64,000 bases of DNA from Chitinibacter sp. SCUT-21 (GCA_041874755.1 CP102611.1:3224001-3288000), one strand, 5' to 3'. Positions 17,587-26,633 are shown, counted from the stretch's first letter. The notes: generated by a model not told the origin, from the sequence alone. Made by a program: numbers and translations.

Positions 17587-19529
17587 TATTCAATCCCTCC
17601 TAGCGCCAATTCCGTTAGCACATAAACCCATTGCGATTTAGAGCCTAGCGCCTTGATTCGCTTTTTCTGTGTATTGCGTGACTGATTGGCTTCTTTATCA
17701 CCCGCTAACATCCACCCCGCAGCCTGTAACACCTTTGCGGTATCGGTCGACTTAAAGCCCTTGCAAAGTTCTTTTTTGAATGGCTCAGTCAATACCCAAT
17801 ATTGCACCACGCCAGCGGCATCCTCGTAGCGAAAGCCTGCGCGGTTAATGTGCCGTGCCAATACTTCATCGCTGGCATCATGCGCGGGAAAGCGCGTATT
17901 ACTGTGCGCCTGCATAAATGCTGATACTTGCGAGAATAGTGCTCTATCATCTGCGCCAAACTCAGCGCCCACTGATGAGTACCACGCCTGAAAGCATTGC
18001 TTTGCCGCCTTGATTGCTTCGCCAGCTTGCCAGCCTGTTATGCCGTATTGCGTTGCCAATTCTCCCGCAAAGGCCACCAGCCCAAACCGCGCCGCTACTC
18101 GGCCAACTTCGGCGGGTGCTGTTTTAGATACGTCGAATTGCTCACAAATCGCCTGCATTTCGGCGCGGATTGATTCGCGTACATCGGCCAGATTTTCAGG
18201 GATGCAAAGCTGCTCAATAAACGCGCGGCCAGCCGTGCCGTACTGTTGGCGGGATTGGCTTTTCATATGATCCGCAAACGCTTGCCCATTGGTGAATTGG
18301 TGCAATTGCTCCAGCGTACCCAATCCAGCACCAGCGTCGGCTGGTATAGCGGGGAGTCGCGCCATTTGTCCACCCTTGGCGCTTTTGCCAGCCTCGGCCA
18401 TGTGTTGCGCTAAATCGATTTCACCCGCTGACAACAACATCACCCGCCAAGTTTGCGCGGGACGGTTGCCGCCTTCTTTGGTCATGCGTGCTTTGGCTTG
18501 GCCGTTGGCAATCAGATACGCCGCTCCGCCTGCCTCTTGGGGGGCAACTTGCGCCAACTCATCCAGAATCAACAGCCCGTCATTGCGGGAAGTGCACAGC
18601 GATTCCAGTCCGTTTGTGGTGGTTCGCCACTTCTTCGCAAAGCGGTCTGGATTGCCCCAAACACTAGCGGCGGGGTCTAGTAGCGTACTGGTTTTGCCCT
18701 TGCTCGTTGTGCCGACAAAGTGAAACCCGCCGCCGCTTTCACCTGCCATTTCTGCCAGCGCCCCCGCAAAGGCTACCGACAGCGCAAACACCATGCGCGA
18801 ATTACCCGCCGCTGGTGCTGCAATTTGCCGTTGCCAATCGGCCAATGTGCCTGCCTGTTCGTAATCACTAGCGGTTGCGCCTTGGTAAATCACGCCTTCG
18901 TCAGATTTAGCACCGTATGCTGCATCTGGCAAAACATAGCGATCAGCAAACCATCCCATGCGGGTGACACAGCGCAACGGGATTACAGATTGTGGCGGAT
19001 AGCTAAAAACGTAATCCACCAGCTTTTGCCGTGCCTTCCCATTGGTTGCAATGGTCAATCCTTGCCGCGCTAGTTCTCTGCGAAACTCGGCGGTATCGCT
19101 GGCGGCCAGCAGTTCGGCAGGACAAGCCCAAGCGTGCAAATGCCCGTCATCATCGCGCCATTGCAGATAGCGCCCCCAGTTGCCTTGCGCAGTGTCACGG
19201 GTCTTGGCGATGATGGCTAATGGGGTACATAACCACAGCGGCGGCGCGTCCTCGTTCCCCATATCCAGCCAATACACACCGCCATCATTGACAATAAACG
19301 GGCTTTTATCGGCCTTGTTCCCTGTTGTTCCCTTGGCTTTTTTTGCTACAGGGAACAAAGCAGCGCCGCCACAAGCCGCATTTTCATTAGGTTTTTCTTG
19401 ACCGTTCCCTGTGTTCCCTTTGTTCCCTGTTCTTTTGAGCGTGTCCAGCATTTCTACTTGAGTAGGGTCAATTTCAATCACATCAAGCGCGGGTAGTTGC
19501 TCGGCAAACATATCCAAATTATCCAGCAT
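17586..19529 (-). CDS. DUF927-domain helicase-like ATPase
   Basis: A 647-residue protein of the DUF927 family found in P4-like satellites and other integrated elements. The N-terminal half holds the family pattern GVYWLDMG ... PLWLCTPLAIIAKTRD ... WGRYLQWRDDDG. The P-loop is GTTSKGKTSTL and Walker B is LLILDELAQ, followed by IANGQAKARMTKEGG and TWRVMLLSAGEI. It is thought to act as a replicative helicase with the primase next to it. It joins the primase through a TAATG overlap at 19529. The C-terminal 150 residues may be a DNA-binding winged-helix region. Confidence 0.85.
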   Translation of the reverse strand: MLDNLDMFAEQLPALDVIEIDPTQVEMLDTLKRTGNKGNTGNGQEKPNENAACGGAALFPVAKKAKGTTGNKADKSPFIVNDGGVYWLDMGNEDAPPLWLCTPLAIIAKTRDTAQGNWGRYLQWRDDDGHLHAWACPAELLAASDTAEFRRELARQGLTIATNGKARQKLVDYVFSYPPQSVIPLRCVTRMGWFADRYVLPDAAYGAKSDEGVIYQGATASDYEQAGTLADWQRQIAAPAAGNSRMVFALSVAFAGALAEMAGESGGGFHFVGTTSKGKTSTLLDPAASVWGNPDRFAKKWRTTTNGLESLCTSRNDGLLILDELAQVAPQEAGGAAYLIANGQAKARMTKEGGNRPAQTWRVMLLSAGEIDLAQHMAEAGKSAKGGQMARLPAIPADAGAGLGTLEQLHQFTNGQAFADHMKSQSRQQYGTAGRAFIEQLCIPENLADVRESIRAEMQAICEQFDVSKTAPAEVGRVAARFGLVAFAGELATQYGITGWQAGEAIKAAKQCFQAWYSSVGAEFGADDRALFSQVSAFMQAHSNTRFPAHDASDEVLARHINRAGFRYEDAAGVVQYWVLTEPFKKELCKGFKSTDTAKVLQAAGWMLAGDKEANQSRNTQKKRIKALGSKSQWVYVLTELALGGIE

Positions 19530-20611
19530 TATGCGGCCTCCTTTTGTTGGCGCTGGTTCAGTACATCAAGCCAATCCGCACCCGCTACAGGCGGTAGGTA
19601 TATACGGCACTTGCGCCCCTCCTTGATGAATCGCTCACCAGCAGCCAATGCGGCCAATTTGCCAGTGTTGCGGCCTTGGTTGTCGGGTAGATCGTTGTCG
19701 CCATAGATCAGCACTTCGCGCACGGTATCGGGCAATACAACACTTCGCAGGCCACCCGCGCTAATGCACGACCACACGGCCAAGCCCGTCATGCGATGCA
19801 CGGCCAGCGCGTTTTCTATGCCCTCAGTTAGCGCCAAGCGCCCTTCAGCAGCAACGGAAAACAAACGGCAAGCCGCACCGCTTAAAGCCCCATCATGCGC
19901 GGCCTGTAGTTTTTTGCTAGGTAGCGGTTCGCCGTTGTCGGTATGTAGTAGCGCCAGTTTGTGCGCGTTGTCGTTTAGGTAGATACGGTGCAGGCCAGCC
20001 AATGCGCCGTTGGGCTTATCAATCCGCGCCACCAGCGCAGGGAATACGCCCAGCTTGACGGGCTGATTATCAGTGACGTGCCAATAATCCAGTGCATTAG
20101 TGCTATGCAATACATCCGTATATAAATGCAGGCTAATATCTAAGCCACGTAGGGCTAAATACTGCCCAGCAATATTGCCCTTGCTCACAGGCTCGGCGGC
20201 ATCAAATACCGCTTGCAGCTTGGCGGTTGCTCGGTCTATTTTGGCTTGGTCGATTTCAGGTGCAGTGGCGATCCGTGGCACAAATTGGCCTGCGTTGTAA
20301 TGGCTATCTTGATGAATACCCAAAGCCGCAGCCACCCGTTTTACCGCCTCATTAAATCCGCAGTTATACAGGTGCATCACCAAGGCGAAACCATCACCGC
20401 CTTGGCTATCCATGCCACGACAAGCAAAGCGGCCATAGTCGGCACCAGCGCCGCGCACAGTGAATTGAAAGCGGTCTTTACCACCGCAGGCGGGGCAAGG
20501 GTGATTGCGCCCATCAAGCGTCTTTGCAGGCACATCGAAAGATTGCAGGATTGCAGGCCAGTTGCCTTGCGCAGCTTGTTTGACTTTATCGCTAAGTGAT
20601 TCGCGTATCAT
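19529..20611 (-). CDS. Zinc-ribbon/TOPRIM primase of the element
   Basis: A 360-residue phage-type primase. Residues 35-85 hold a P4-alpha-like zinc ribbon (HPCPACGGKDRFQF ... YGRFACRGM ... GDGFALV). The C-terminal half is a TOPRIM domain with the acidic LTEGIENALAVHRMTG and VLIYGDNDLPDNQGRNTG motifs. It primes autonomous replication of the element together with the DUF927 ATPase. It lacks a helicase domain of its own, unlike the fused P4 alpha protein: the two activities are split into adjacent, translationally coupled genes. Confidence 0.88.
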   Translation of the reverse strand: MIRESLSDKVKQAAQGNWPAILQSFDVPAKTLDGRNHPCPACGGKDRFQFTVRGAGADYGRFACRGMDSQGGDGFALVMHLYNCGFNEAVKRVAAALGIHQDSHYNAGQFVPRIATAPEIDQAKIDRATAKLQAVFDAAEPVSKGNIAGQYLALRGLDISLHLYTDVLHSTNALDYWHVTDNQPVKLGVFPALVARIDKPNGALAGLHRIYLNDNAHKLALLHTDNGEPLPSKKLQAAHDGALSGAACRLFSVAAEGRLALTEGIENALAVHRMTGLAVWSCISAGGLRSVVLPDTVREVLIYGDNDLPDNQGRNTGKLAALAAGERFIKEGRKCRIYLPPVAGADWLDVLNQRQQKEAA

Positions 20612-20808
20612 GATTGCACCTCTAAACCGTCGTTAATGCGTTCGGCTTCGAGTTTGGCAATTAGGAGGCTATCGCTATCGAATGGGCGATAATCCATCAG
20701 GTCGTTATATCCTTTGGTATAATGATTATGTGTAGTTTGATTTGGTTTGCTTAGTGCCCCGCCTGCCCGTGGGGTATTTTTTTGCGCGTCGATTAAAGGT
20801 GCGTTCAT
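20608..20808 (-). CDS. Small unknown protein of the element
   Basis: A 66-residue soluble protein without recognised motifs, rich in Asn, Thr and Asp. It overlaps the AlpA-like gene upstream and the primase downstream by 4 bp each, which supports it as a real, coupled gene. Confidence 0.55.
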   Translation of the reverse strand: MNAPLIDAQKNTPRAGGALSKPNQTTHNHYTKGYNDLMDYRPFDSDSLLIAKLEAERINDGLEVQS

Positions 20809-21023
20809 AATCCGCCCTCCAATACTTTGGCAATATCATCCAGCTTCCAGCGCAATCGGTTGCCAATTTTGACGGGCCGAATACCTAGCGGTGCCGTGTC
20901 TTTGCACGCCCAGCGCCGTACTGACTGTTCTGTGATTTGGAATACTTTGGCGGTTTGTGCCGATGTGGCTGTGCTTGAGCCTGAATTGGCTATAGCTTGT
21001 AATATTTGGTTTTGGTAGTTCAT
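20805..21023 (-). CDS. AlpA/excisionase-like helix-turn-helix regulator
   Basis: A 72-residue DNA-binding protein. The helix-turn-helix reads TAKVFQITEQSVRRWACKDTAPLGIRPVKIGNRLRWKLDDIAKVLEG, the MerR/AlpA arrangement with a wing that ends in the RLRWKLDDI strand. Relatives turn on the integrase or act as excisionase in P4-like elements. It lies in the replication operon, overlapping both neighbours by 4 bp. Confidence 0.75.
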   Translation of the reverse strand: MNYQNQILQAIANSGSSTATSAQTAKVFQITEQSVRRWACKDTAPLGIRPVKIGNRLRWKLDDIAKVLEGGL

Positions 21024-21502
21024 CGCGCACCCCCAACAAATCGGGCGGTGGCATTAAGAGCACGAGCTAGAGTTAGTCGTGTGTACTGCGGTTCAGTGTG
21101 TTGTCGTCGGGGTTCGGGGTCGGGGTCGGATGATCCACTGCTGCTTGATTTTGCAGCATTGTTGCCCGTGGTGCGGCTTGCTGGTGCTGATGTGCGTGTG
21201 TTACCTGTTTTGCTGATTGTTAAAGTGGCAATCAACTCAGCAACAGGCGGAATAATTCGCTTTAGTAGGTTTCGCAGGTTGATTCGACCTTGATCGGTCG
21301 TTCGGTTTGCTAACTCTTCAAAGCCTTTGTGTGTGATTGCTTTGTTTAAATCTTTTTTCTCTAAAGCCGTGGCGATAGATGCTTTAAGTTTGAGTAGCAA
21401 GGGGCTTAAAACTGGTGCTTTAATCTTTGGCTTGGGTTTTCCGGTAAATGCAAGTGCACCGCGTAATCCACCTAGCTGTAAATCGTTGGAAGGGATTTCC
21501 AT
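21020..21502 (-). CDS. Unknown protein of the element
   Basis: A 160-residue basic protein. The first 95 residues are helical (LLLKLKASIATALEKKDLNKAITHKGFEELANRT). The rest is a low-complexity Ser/Thr/Pro segment ending in a basic tail (YTRLTLARALNATARFVGGAR). No family recognised. It is the first gene of the leftward replication operon, 92 bp from the integrase stop. Confidence 0.55.
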   Translation of the reverse strand: MEIPSNDLQLGGLRGALAFTGKPKPKIKAPVLSPLLLKLKASIATALEKKDLNKAITHKGFEELANRTTDQGRINLRNLLKRIIPPVAELIATLTISKTGNTRTSAPASRTTGNNAAKSSSSGSSDPDPEPRRQHTEPQYTRLTLARALNATARFVGGAR

Positions 21503-21526
21503 TGCTTTTCCTTTTGGTTGGGTTGG

Positions 21527-21551
21527 TGTCGATATAAAAAAACTATCGACA
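21527..21551 (-). promoter_or_regulatory. Candidate promoter/operator of the replication operon
   Basis: A perfect inverted repeat (TGTCGATA / TATCGACA, 9-nt A-rich spacer) lies 25 bp before the operon's first gene. On the minus strand TTGCCC and TATATC, about 15 bp apart, overlap it, so a repressor bound here could block transcription. Confidence 0.45.
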
Positions 21552-21594
21552 GGGCAAATATTAGCACAGTGTCGCTGCTCTGCGTAGCTTTGCG

Positions 21595-22860
21595 CTATCT
21601 ACGCTCGGCAAAACTGAGAATTGTGTTTTCCACCTCGGCCGCCCATTTAGCCAAAGTATCAAGTGAACGGTTGACGTAATGCTTGCCGCGCACGTCTTTA
21701 GGAACATGGCCCTGCAATTGAGCCGCAACACCCGCAGGACAAACTTCTTCGCTTAAAGTGGCGTAGGTGCGGCGTAAATCGTGGATTGTGTGGGGGACGC
21801 CGATTTCTGCAATGACTCGATCTAGTGATTTTCGCGGCTCTTGTAGTCGGCCATTGGCCGATGACGGGCTGCTGAAAACCCACTCATTATTTCTTGGTAG
21901 TTTATTTAGTAACTCAAGAGAGTAGGGCGCTAATGGCAAGGTTACACGGCCCTGTACTTTGTCGTTGACCGTCATGGTTGCCCACTTAAAATCTAAGTCA
22001 GTCCACTTTAAATCCAGTATTTCTTCACGCCTACGCCCACTAAGTAAAACAACTTGCAAATATACGGCAATGATTTGATTTGGTAGTTTGAGTACAGCAT
22101 CAAACCATGGCTTGATTTGGCGCTCCCTGAGTTGGTTGTTTTTTTCGGTTGGTTTGGGCAAAACCTGTACAACTTTGGTTGCGCTGATTGCTTTGGTGTT
22201 TACGATGTCGCTGTATTCGGGCTGTTCAGCGATCCAGTTTAGGCAAGTGCGTAACATGCGGTAGGCCAGTGCGGCCACGGTTGCACGGCTTGCGGTTTCA
22301 ATCTCGAGCCATTGTTTAAGCCGTTGTTCGGTTAAATCAGCAATTGCAACATCCAGTAGCGCGGATAATGCGCCACCGTCTTTCACGGCCCTCTCATGCG
22401 CGGCAATATGATGCGCTCCCCATGGCTTCGAATTTTTGCGGCGGCCATGGCGTGAGGCCTCGGCAATATATCGCGGCCAAATGTCCCTAAGTGTAGTTTG
22501 CTTGATTTCAGCTTCTTGCTTTGCCCGCTTGGTTGTGGCTAATTTTTCAGCTTTGATTTCGCGTGGATCGTCGCCTTGGTCTATGACGCTTTGCAATCTT
22601 CGGGCTTCAGCCCTTGCATCTTCAATACTCCAAACGTCGCAATTGCCAATAGTAAGGCGGAAATAGTTACCAGCTATTAACCCTTGAAAGACAAACGCCT
22701 TTGTTGGTTTTGGTTTGGGGTTCTCAGGTGTTGGCTTTGGGCCCTTAGTGATCCGCACAAACAAAGACTTCGGCTCTGCATCCCACAAAAACGCCTGAGT
22801 TTTACCTTCAGGCAATTCTAGTTTGCGTATGCGGTCTAGCGTCAAATTAACCCGTGCCAT
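21595..22860 (-). CDS. int: Tyrosine recombinase (P4-type integrase)
   Basis: A 421-residue integrase. Residues 1-100 form the N-terminal DUF4102 arm-binding domain (LTLDRIRKLELPEGK ... FVFQGLIAGNYFRLTIG). A core-binding region follows. The catalytic set is visible: Arg in LSGRRREEILDLKW, HxxR in HDLRRTYATL, and the Tyr nucleophile in GKHYVNRSLDTLAKW. It starts 180 bp inside attR and reads towards the element. Intact length suggests activity. Its target is the tRNA 3' half described at 15290. Confidence 0.95.
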   Translation of the reverse strand: MARVNLTLDRIRKLELPEGKTQAFLWDAEPKSLFVRITKGPKPTPENPKPKPTKAFVFQGLIAGNYFRLTIGNCDVWSIEDARAEARRLQSVIDQGDDPREIKAEKLATTKRAKQEAEIKQTTLRDIWPRYIAEASRHGRRKNSKPWGAHHIAAHERAVKDGGALSALLDVAIADLTEQRLKQWLEIETASRATVAALAYRMLRTCLNWIAEQPEYSDIVNTKAISATKVVQVLPKPTEKNNQLRERQIKPWFDAVLKLPNQIIAVYLQVVLLSGRRREEILDLKWTDLDFKWATMTVNDKVQGRVTLPLAPYSLELLNKLPRNNEWVFSSPSSANGRLQEPRKSLDRVIAEIGVPHTIHDLRRTYATLSEEVCPAGVAAQLQGHVPKDVRGKHYVNRSLDTLAKWAAEVENTILSFAERR

Positions 22861-22893
22861 GATTTATCCCCTAGTTAATCCCATACATTAACA

Positions 22894-22913
22894 ATGTACT
22901 GGCAAATGTACGG
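22894..22913 (+). repeat. Candidate integrase arm-type site, right end
   Basis: The same 20-mer as at 15396-15415. It lies just upstream of the integrase start, so binding there could also control the integrase promoter. TATGCGGGTTG at 22994-23004 is also shared with the left end (15430-15440). Confidence 0.6.
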
Positions 22914-23040
22914 GAATTAGGGTCATTCTACGCTATTCTAGGGTATTCTGTGCAACGATAGATAATTGGCTATTTAGGTGTAAAGCTAGTATTTATGCGG
23001 GTTGTGGCTTGTTTTGCTGGGTTTGTGGATTTTAGATAGT

Positions 23041-23130
23041 AGGACTCATAATCCTTTGGTCCACGGTTCAAGTCCGTGTGGGCCCACCAATAAAATCAAG
23101 CACTTAGCGGAAACGCTAGGTGCTTTTTTT
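23041..23130 (+). repeat. attR: second copy of the 90-bp tRNA-derived repeat
   Basis: Identical to 15290-15379. It holds the 3' part of the tRNA (to the CCA at 23089) and the terminator hairpin, but not the 5' half, so it is not a functional tRNA. It marks the right end of the element. Confidence 0.95.
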
Positions 23131-23586
23131 ATGCTCAATTAGCTTAGTACCCGATGTGTAACTAGATTATTAGTTTTATCGGTTATTTATTTGAGTGGCG
23201 CAGCTCCAGGATTTTGTCTTGCGAAATGAGCAGGTCCTGTTATTGCTTTAGTTTTTTGTGCTTATTATGTGTATCAGATGCGAAATCTACTTCGAACTCT
23301 CCCTGTGAGGATACGCCGCAGCCAACATGAGCGGGGATATAGCTTGGTGCAGTTGTAGTACCTTCTAAGCAAAAGTAATGGGTAATCTGCGGTATAGGGC
23401 ATCCAGCGATTGATGGTGCTGGATAAATAGGCGTGGACTTTATCTACTTCACTGAGTGGGTAATCTGCGAAGTAGCGTCGTTGAGCTTATGTCATTCGCT
23501 AGGAGTATGGCGCGCAAACTCCCATAAAACGCGCCACGGCTTTAAAGTTGCGGCTCCCACTTGGGCGACGATTATGTCCCCACCTT
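23131..23586. other. Non-coding or decayed segment between attR and udg
   Basis: No intact gene is seen. On the minus strand about 70 codons are open without a start (Tyr-rich, including RRYFADYPLSEVDKVHAYLS), just after the udg stop. GGTAATCTGCG occurs twice, at about 23380 and 23459. This could be a gene remnant; I cannot name it. Confidence 0.4.
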
Positions 23587-24489
23587 TTATGCAGTCAGTT
23601 GCGATTGCAGTAGCAATAAATCCTGCCAAGCTTTGGCTTTGTCGGGCATATTGCGCAACAAATATGCGGGGTGATACGACACGACTACCGGCGTTTGGCG
23701 GTAACGATGTACTTTGCCGCGTAGCGCTGAAATCGGCGCATCGTCGTTCAGTAGGCTGGAAATTGCAAAGCGTCCGCTGGCGAACAGTACTTTCGGCGCA
23801 ATCAACTCGATCTGGCGCTGTAAAAACGGCGCGCATTTGGCCACTTCATCGACTTGCGGGTTGCGATTACCCGGAGGTCGACATTTGAGCACATTGGCGA
23901 TAAAGACTTGCTCTCCGCGTTTTTGGCCAATGCTAGCCAGCATATTGTCGAGCAGCTTGCCGGCTTTACCTACAAATGGCTCGCCCTGCGCGTCCTCGTC
24001 GGCGCCCGGTGACTCACCGACCACGACCAGCGGTGCCGCGGGGTTGCCAGTGCCAAATACCGCTTGTGTTCGCGTTTTGCAAAGGGAGCATGCCGTGCAG
24101 TTGGCAACCGCCTCTTGTAACTGCTCCCAATTCATTTGCATGATGGCTTGCGTGCGCTCATCTTGCGTTGATTCGCTCGTAGCAAGGGCTGGCTGACTCG
24201 CCTCGCTACGTGGATTATTGCGCGCGTTTAGCACTTGGTGAATCGCCGCTGCGCCGCTGGATGGCGCTTTGGCCACTTCAGGCGCATGCGCGATGGTTTC
24301 CTCCATGCGCTGATGTGCAGCTTGCACAATCGGGCTGAACTTGCCTTCGCTACTTTGGCTGATTGCTTGTTGTGCAGGTTCGGGGGCGACAAGTGGCTCT
24401 TCATGAGTCTGCATCTGCGCCAAGACTTCATGGCGCACCCAAACTGGATTCAGGCCTAATTCATTGAGGATGAGTGCGCGGCGATTCAT
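23587..24489 (-). CDS. Family-4-like uracil-DNA glycosylase with Fe-S cluster
   Basis: Removes uracil from DNA. The 300-residue protein has a poorly conserved N-terminal 120 residues, then the UDG core: [10 protein letters not shown] (first two cluster Cys), [40 protein letters not shown] and CAPFLQRQI (other two Cys), and the C-terminal [12 protein letters not shown]. The Ala/Asp in the GESPGADED motif fits family 4. The long N-terminus is common in betaproteobacteria. It overlaps rimI by 4 bp. Confidence 0.93.
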   Translation of the reverse strand: MNRRALILNELGLNPVWVRHEVLAQMQTHEEPLVAPEPAQQAISQSSEGKFSPIVQAAHQRMEETIAHAPEVAKAPSSGAAAIHQVLNARNNPRSEASQPALATSESTQDERTQAIMQMNWEQLQEAVANCTACSLCKTRTQAVFGTGNPAAPLVVVGESPGADEDAQGEPFVGKAGKLLDNMLASIGQKRGEQVFIANVLKCRPPGNRNPQVDEVAKCAPFLQRQIELIAPKVLFASGRFAISSLLNDDAPISALRGKVHRYRQTPVVVSYHPAYLLRNMPDKAKAWQDLLLLQSQLTA

Positions 24490-25004
24490 GTGTTGCCCTC
24501 ACTCACGTTCAAACTGCCCAAGGTTTTGCCACACATAATCGCGTCTTCACGCGTTTTAAGCTGGCCATCGTCCAAAGTAATTTCACACGGGTAATAGTTT
24601 TTGCGGCGGCCATTTTCCTGCCAGCCGTGGCGGCGATAAAAAGCGCGAGCGCGCTCATTGCTTTGGCGCACTTCTAAAAATAATTGCTTGACGCCTTCGC
24701 TCGCTAGTTCTGCTTCGGTGTGCTGCAATAGTTGTGCGCCTAAACCCGTGCCTTGCAGTGCGGGGCGAACGGCGATTAATAAAATTTCGGCTTCATCCAG
24801 CGTGGCCATGCAAACGGCAAAGCCGATGAGTTGGTCGGTCAGCCACAGCCCAAAGCAATCGTGTTGTTGCAAAGAATCGAGCCACTGCTTACCCGTCCAC
24901 GGATGTGGGTTGGTTTCTTCGTCCAAATCGGCCAGTGCAGCCACATGGCTGGTGTTTAAACGGGCAAAAACGGGTGCATTAAGCGTGTGGCGAGCAACAG
25001 TCAT
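24486..25004 (-). CDS. rimI: Ribosomal protein S18-alanine N-acetyltransferase
   Basis: A 172-residue GNAT acetyltransferase. The acetyl-CoA loop is RPALQGTGLGAQLL, followed by the RimI-like LFLEVRQSNERARAFYRRHGWQENGRRKNYYP. RimI acetylates the N-terminus of S18. It lies between tsaB and udg with 4-bp overlaps on both sides, the common tsaB-rimI arrangement. The extra C-terminal 25 residues are slightly unusual. Confidence 0.93.
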   Translation of the reverse strand: MTVARHTLNAPVFARLNTSHVAALADLDEETNPHPWTGKQWLDSLQQHDCFGLWLTDQLIGFAVCMATLDEAEILLIAVRPALQGTGLGAQLLQHTEAELASEGVKQLFLEVRQSNERARAFYRRHGWQENGRRKNYYPCEITLDDGQLKTREDAIMCGKTLGSLNVSEGNT

Positions 25005-25690
25005 TTGGCGACTCGTTCGTGCGTTTTAAGCGCGACTTTATCGCGCAGATAGACGAGGTTGGCTTCGTGCGCCGCCTGTACCTGACCTTTGGCAAATTGC
25101 GGCAGCGCCAGTTGCAGCATTTCACGCGCATGCGCTTGGCGCGCGGCGTCGATTTGGCTTAAATGTGCGCCGATGCGCTCTTGCAGTGCAGCGCCGTAGC
25201 TGTGAAAGCCAGTGCCAATGCCAAACCAATCGCAGCCTTCTGGCACTGGCACGTCTTCGGGGTTGCACACTTGCGCGGCATGGACTTCTCGCCACGATTG
25301 ATCGGCTTGGCGCTCGTAAGCTGCACAATAAACTTGATTCATCCGCGCATCAATGCATACATAGGCACGTATTGCGCCAGAGGCTTGTGCCAGAGCTTGA
25401 AGCGTCGATATACCCACAACGGGAATATTGAGCGCATACGCCAAACCTTGCGTAATGCCACAGCCAATGCGCAAACCGGTAAACGAGCCTGGCCCGCAGG
25501 GGTAGGCAATGCCTTTGAGCTCGCTCATCGCGATGCCTTGCTCGCTGAGCAGTTGCTTTAAATATGGCAAAGTGAGCTCGGCGTGCTTTTGCCCCACGGC
25601 CCATTCGCGCGCCACAATCGGCTTGGCTGGGTCATGGCTAATGGCTAGTGAGAGCTGATCGCTCGAAGTATCAATCGCTAAAAAAGGCAT
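25001..25690 (-). CDS. tsaB: tRNA threonylcarbamoyladenosine biosynthesis protein TsaB
   Basis: Scaffold partner of TsaD in t6A formation; it has the ASKHA fold but no activity of its own. The ATG at 25690 gives 229 residues starting MPFLAIDTSSDQLSLAI, the normal family start; a TTG at 25711 is an alternative. GPGSFTGLRIGCGITQGLAYALNIPVVGISTLQALA is the diagnostic TsaB stretch. It is first in the tsaB-rimI-udg operon. Confidence 0.95.
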   Translation of the reverse strand: MPFLAIDTSSDQLSLAISHDPAKPIVAREWAVGQKHAELTLPYLKQLLSEQGIAMSELKGIAYPCGPGSFTGLRIGCGITQGLAYALNIPVVGISTLQALAQASGAIRAYVCIDARMNQVYCAAYERQADQSWREVHAAQVCNPEDVPVPEGCDWFGIGTGFHSYGAALQERIGAHLSQIDAARQAHAREMLQLALPQFAKGQVQAAHEANLVYLRDKVALKTHERVAK

Positions 25691-25730
25691 GGCGCAGTGT
25701 CGGGCAGGCAAAACGTTATTCTAACATGGC

Positions 25731-26498
25731 TCAGGGCTTTGCTTTATTTGATGATTTGATGTCATTGCCAAGGTATTGCCGACGGATTTTGTCGAGTTCG
25801 CCACTACTGCGCAATTGCTCGAACGCAGTATTAAAGCGCTGATACAAATTGGGGTTGACTTGAGGATTAAACGCAAAAAAACAGCCGCCCGTTTTGGTAA
25901 TCGTGTACGCCGCAGTGAGCTGGCTAGCGTCATAGCGCTGCTGCTTGGCGCTATACACATGTGGGATCAACATACCGGCGGATAAATCAAAGCGCTTAGC
26001 GTACAGCATGCGTACTGTGCGCGCTTCCTCGGGCGAGCGCGTATCAAGGCGGGCCATGTTGTAGCCCATGCTGGCTAAAATTTGTGATGCTGCTGCGCCG
26101 CGCGCTGCACCCGCGGTGTACTTTTCAGCGTCTTTTAAACTATTGATTTGAATATCGCTACGATTTTTCAGCTTGATAAACACCACATCGCAATCATCGT
26201 AGGGCCCCACCCATAAATACTGTTTTTCGCGCTGCGGGGTACGCACCGTGGTGTAGAGCAGGCTATTGGGATGAGCTTGATTTTCATTGCTCGCGCGCAG
26301 CCAAGGTAAGCTTTCACGCTCGAATTGCAGGCCGCTACTTTGGCTAATTCGGTCCAGAATTTGATTCGCCAAGCCCAAGTACTGGCCTTGCTGCGTGTAG
26401 TTAAACGGCGCGAATTCTTCGGTATATGCTTTCAGCGTTTCGGCGCTAATCAGCGAGCTTGCACAGCCGAACAGCATTAGCAGAGGTAATACGCGCAT
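25731..26498 (-). CDS. Periplasmic solute-binding protein, family 3
   Basis: A 255-residue secreted protein with a signal peptide ending near SLISA. The pattern LKAYTEEFAPFNYTQQGQYLGLANQILDRISQSSGL opens a family-3 solute-binding fold, the type used for amino acids. No permease or ATPase is adjacent, so it may be an orphan binding protein or a sensor-type relative; betaproteobacteria carry many such orphans. Ligand not predictable. Confidence 0.85.
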   Translation of the reverse strand: MRVLPLLMLFGCASSLISAETLKAYTEEFAPFNYTQQGQYLGLANQILDRISQSSGLQFERESLPWLRASNENQAHPNSLLYTTVRTPQREKQYLWVGPYDDCDVVFIKLKNRSDIQINSLKDAEKYTAGAARGAAASQILASMGYNMARLDTRSPEEARTVRMLYAKRFDLSAGMLIPHVYSAKQQRYDASQLTAAYTITKTGGCFFAFNPQVNPNLYQRFNTAFEQLRSSGELDKIRRQYLGNDIKSSNKAKP

Positions 26499-26633
26499 AG
26501 GTCTTCACCGATCATCATCATGCAATATGTAAGCTAGACGGCCAGTGTAGTGTGTACCAGCCTATTCTGATAGACGTGTTGCGTGCTTCCGACGTAAAAA
26601 ACACAGCCATCCGATCAAATTAGCCTTTGCTTT

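Larger units (their letters stand above)
15290..23130. mobile_element. Integrated P4-like satellite element in the tRNA gene
   Basis: A 7.75-kb element bounded by 90-bp tRNA-derived repeats. A leftward block holds the integrase, an unknown protein, an AlpA-like regulator, a zinc-ribbon/TOPRIM primase, a DUF927 helicase-like ATPase and several small proteins, mostly joined by 1-4 bp overlaps. One rightward cargo gene lies beside attL. There are no capsid, tail, lysis or conjugation genes, so it would need a helper for spread. The integrase sits at the end away from the intact tRNA. Integrase, att repeats and replication genes all look intact, so it may still be mobile. Confidence 0.9.

Noticed and set aside
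23041..23089. Second tRNA gene
   Set aside because: Only the 3' half is present; it is the attR copy.
23433..23888. Forward 151-codon frame across the end of udg
   Set aside because: Mostly antisense to the well-supported uracil glycosylase gene, with no ribosome site or family features.
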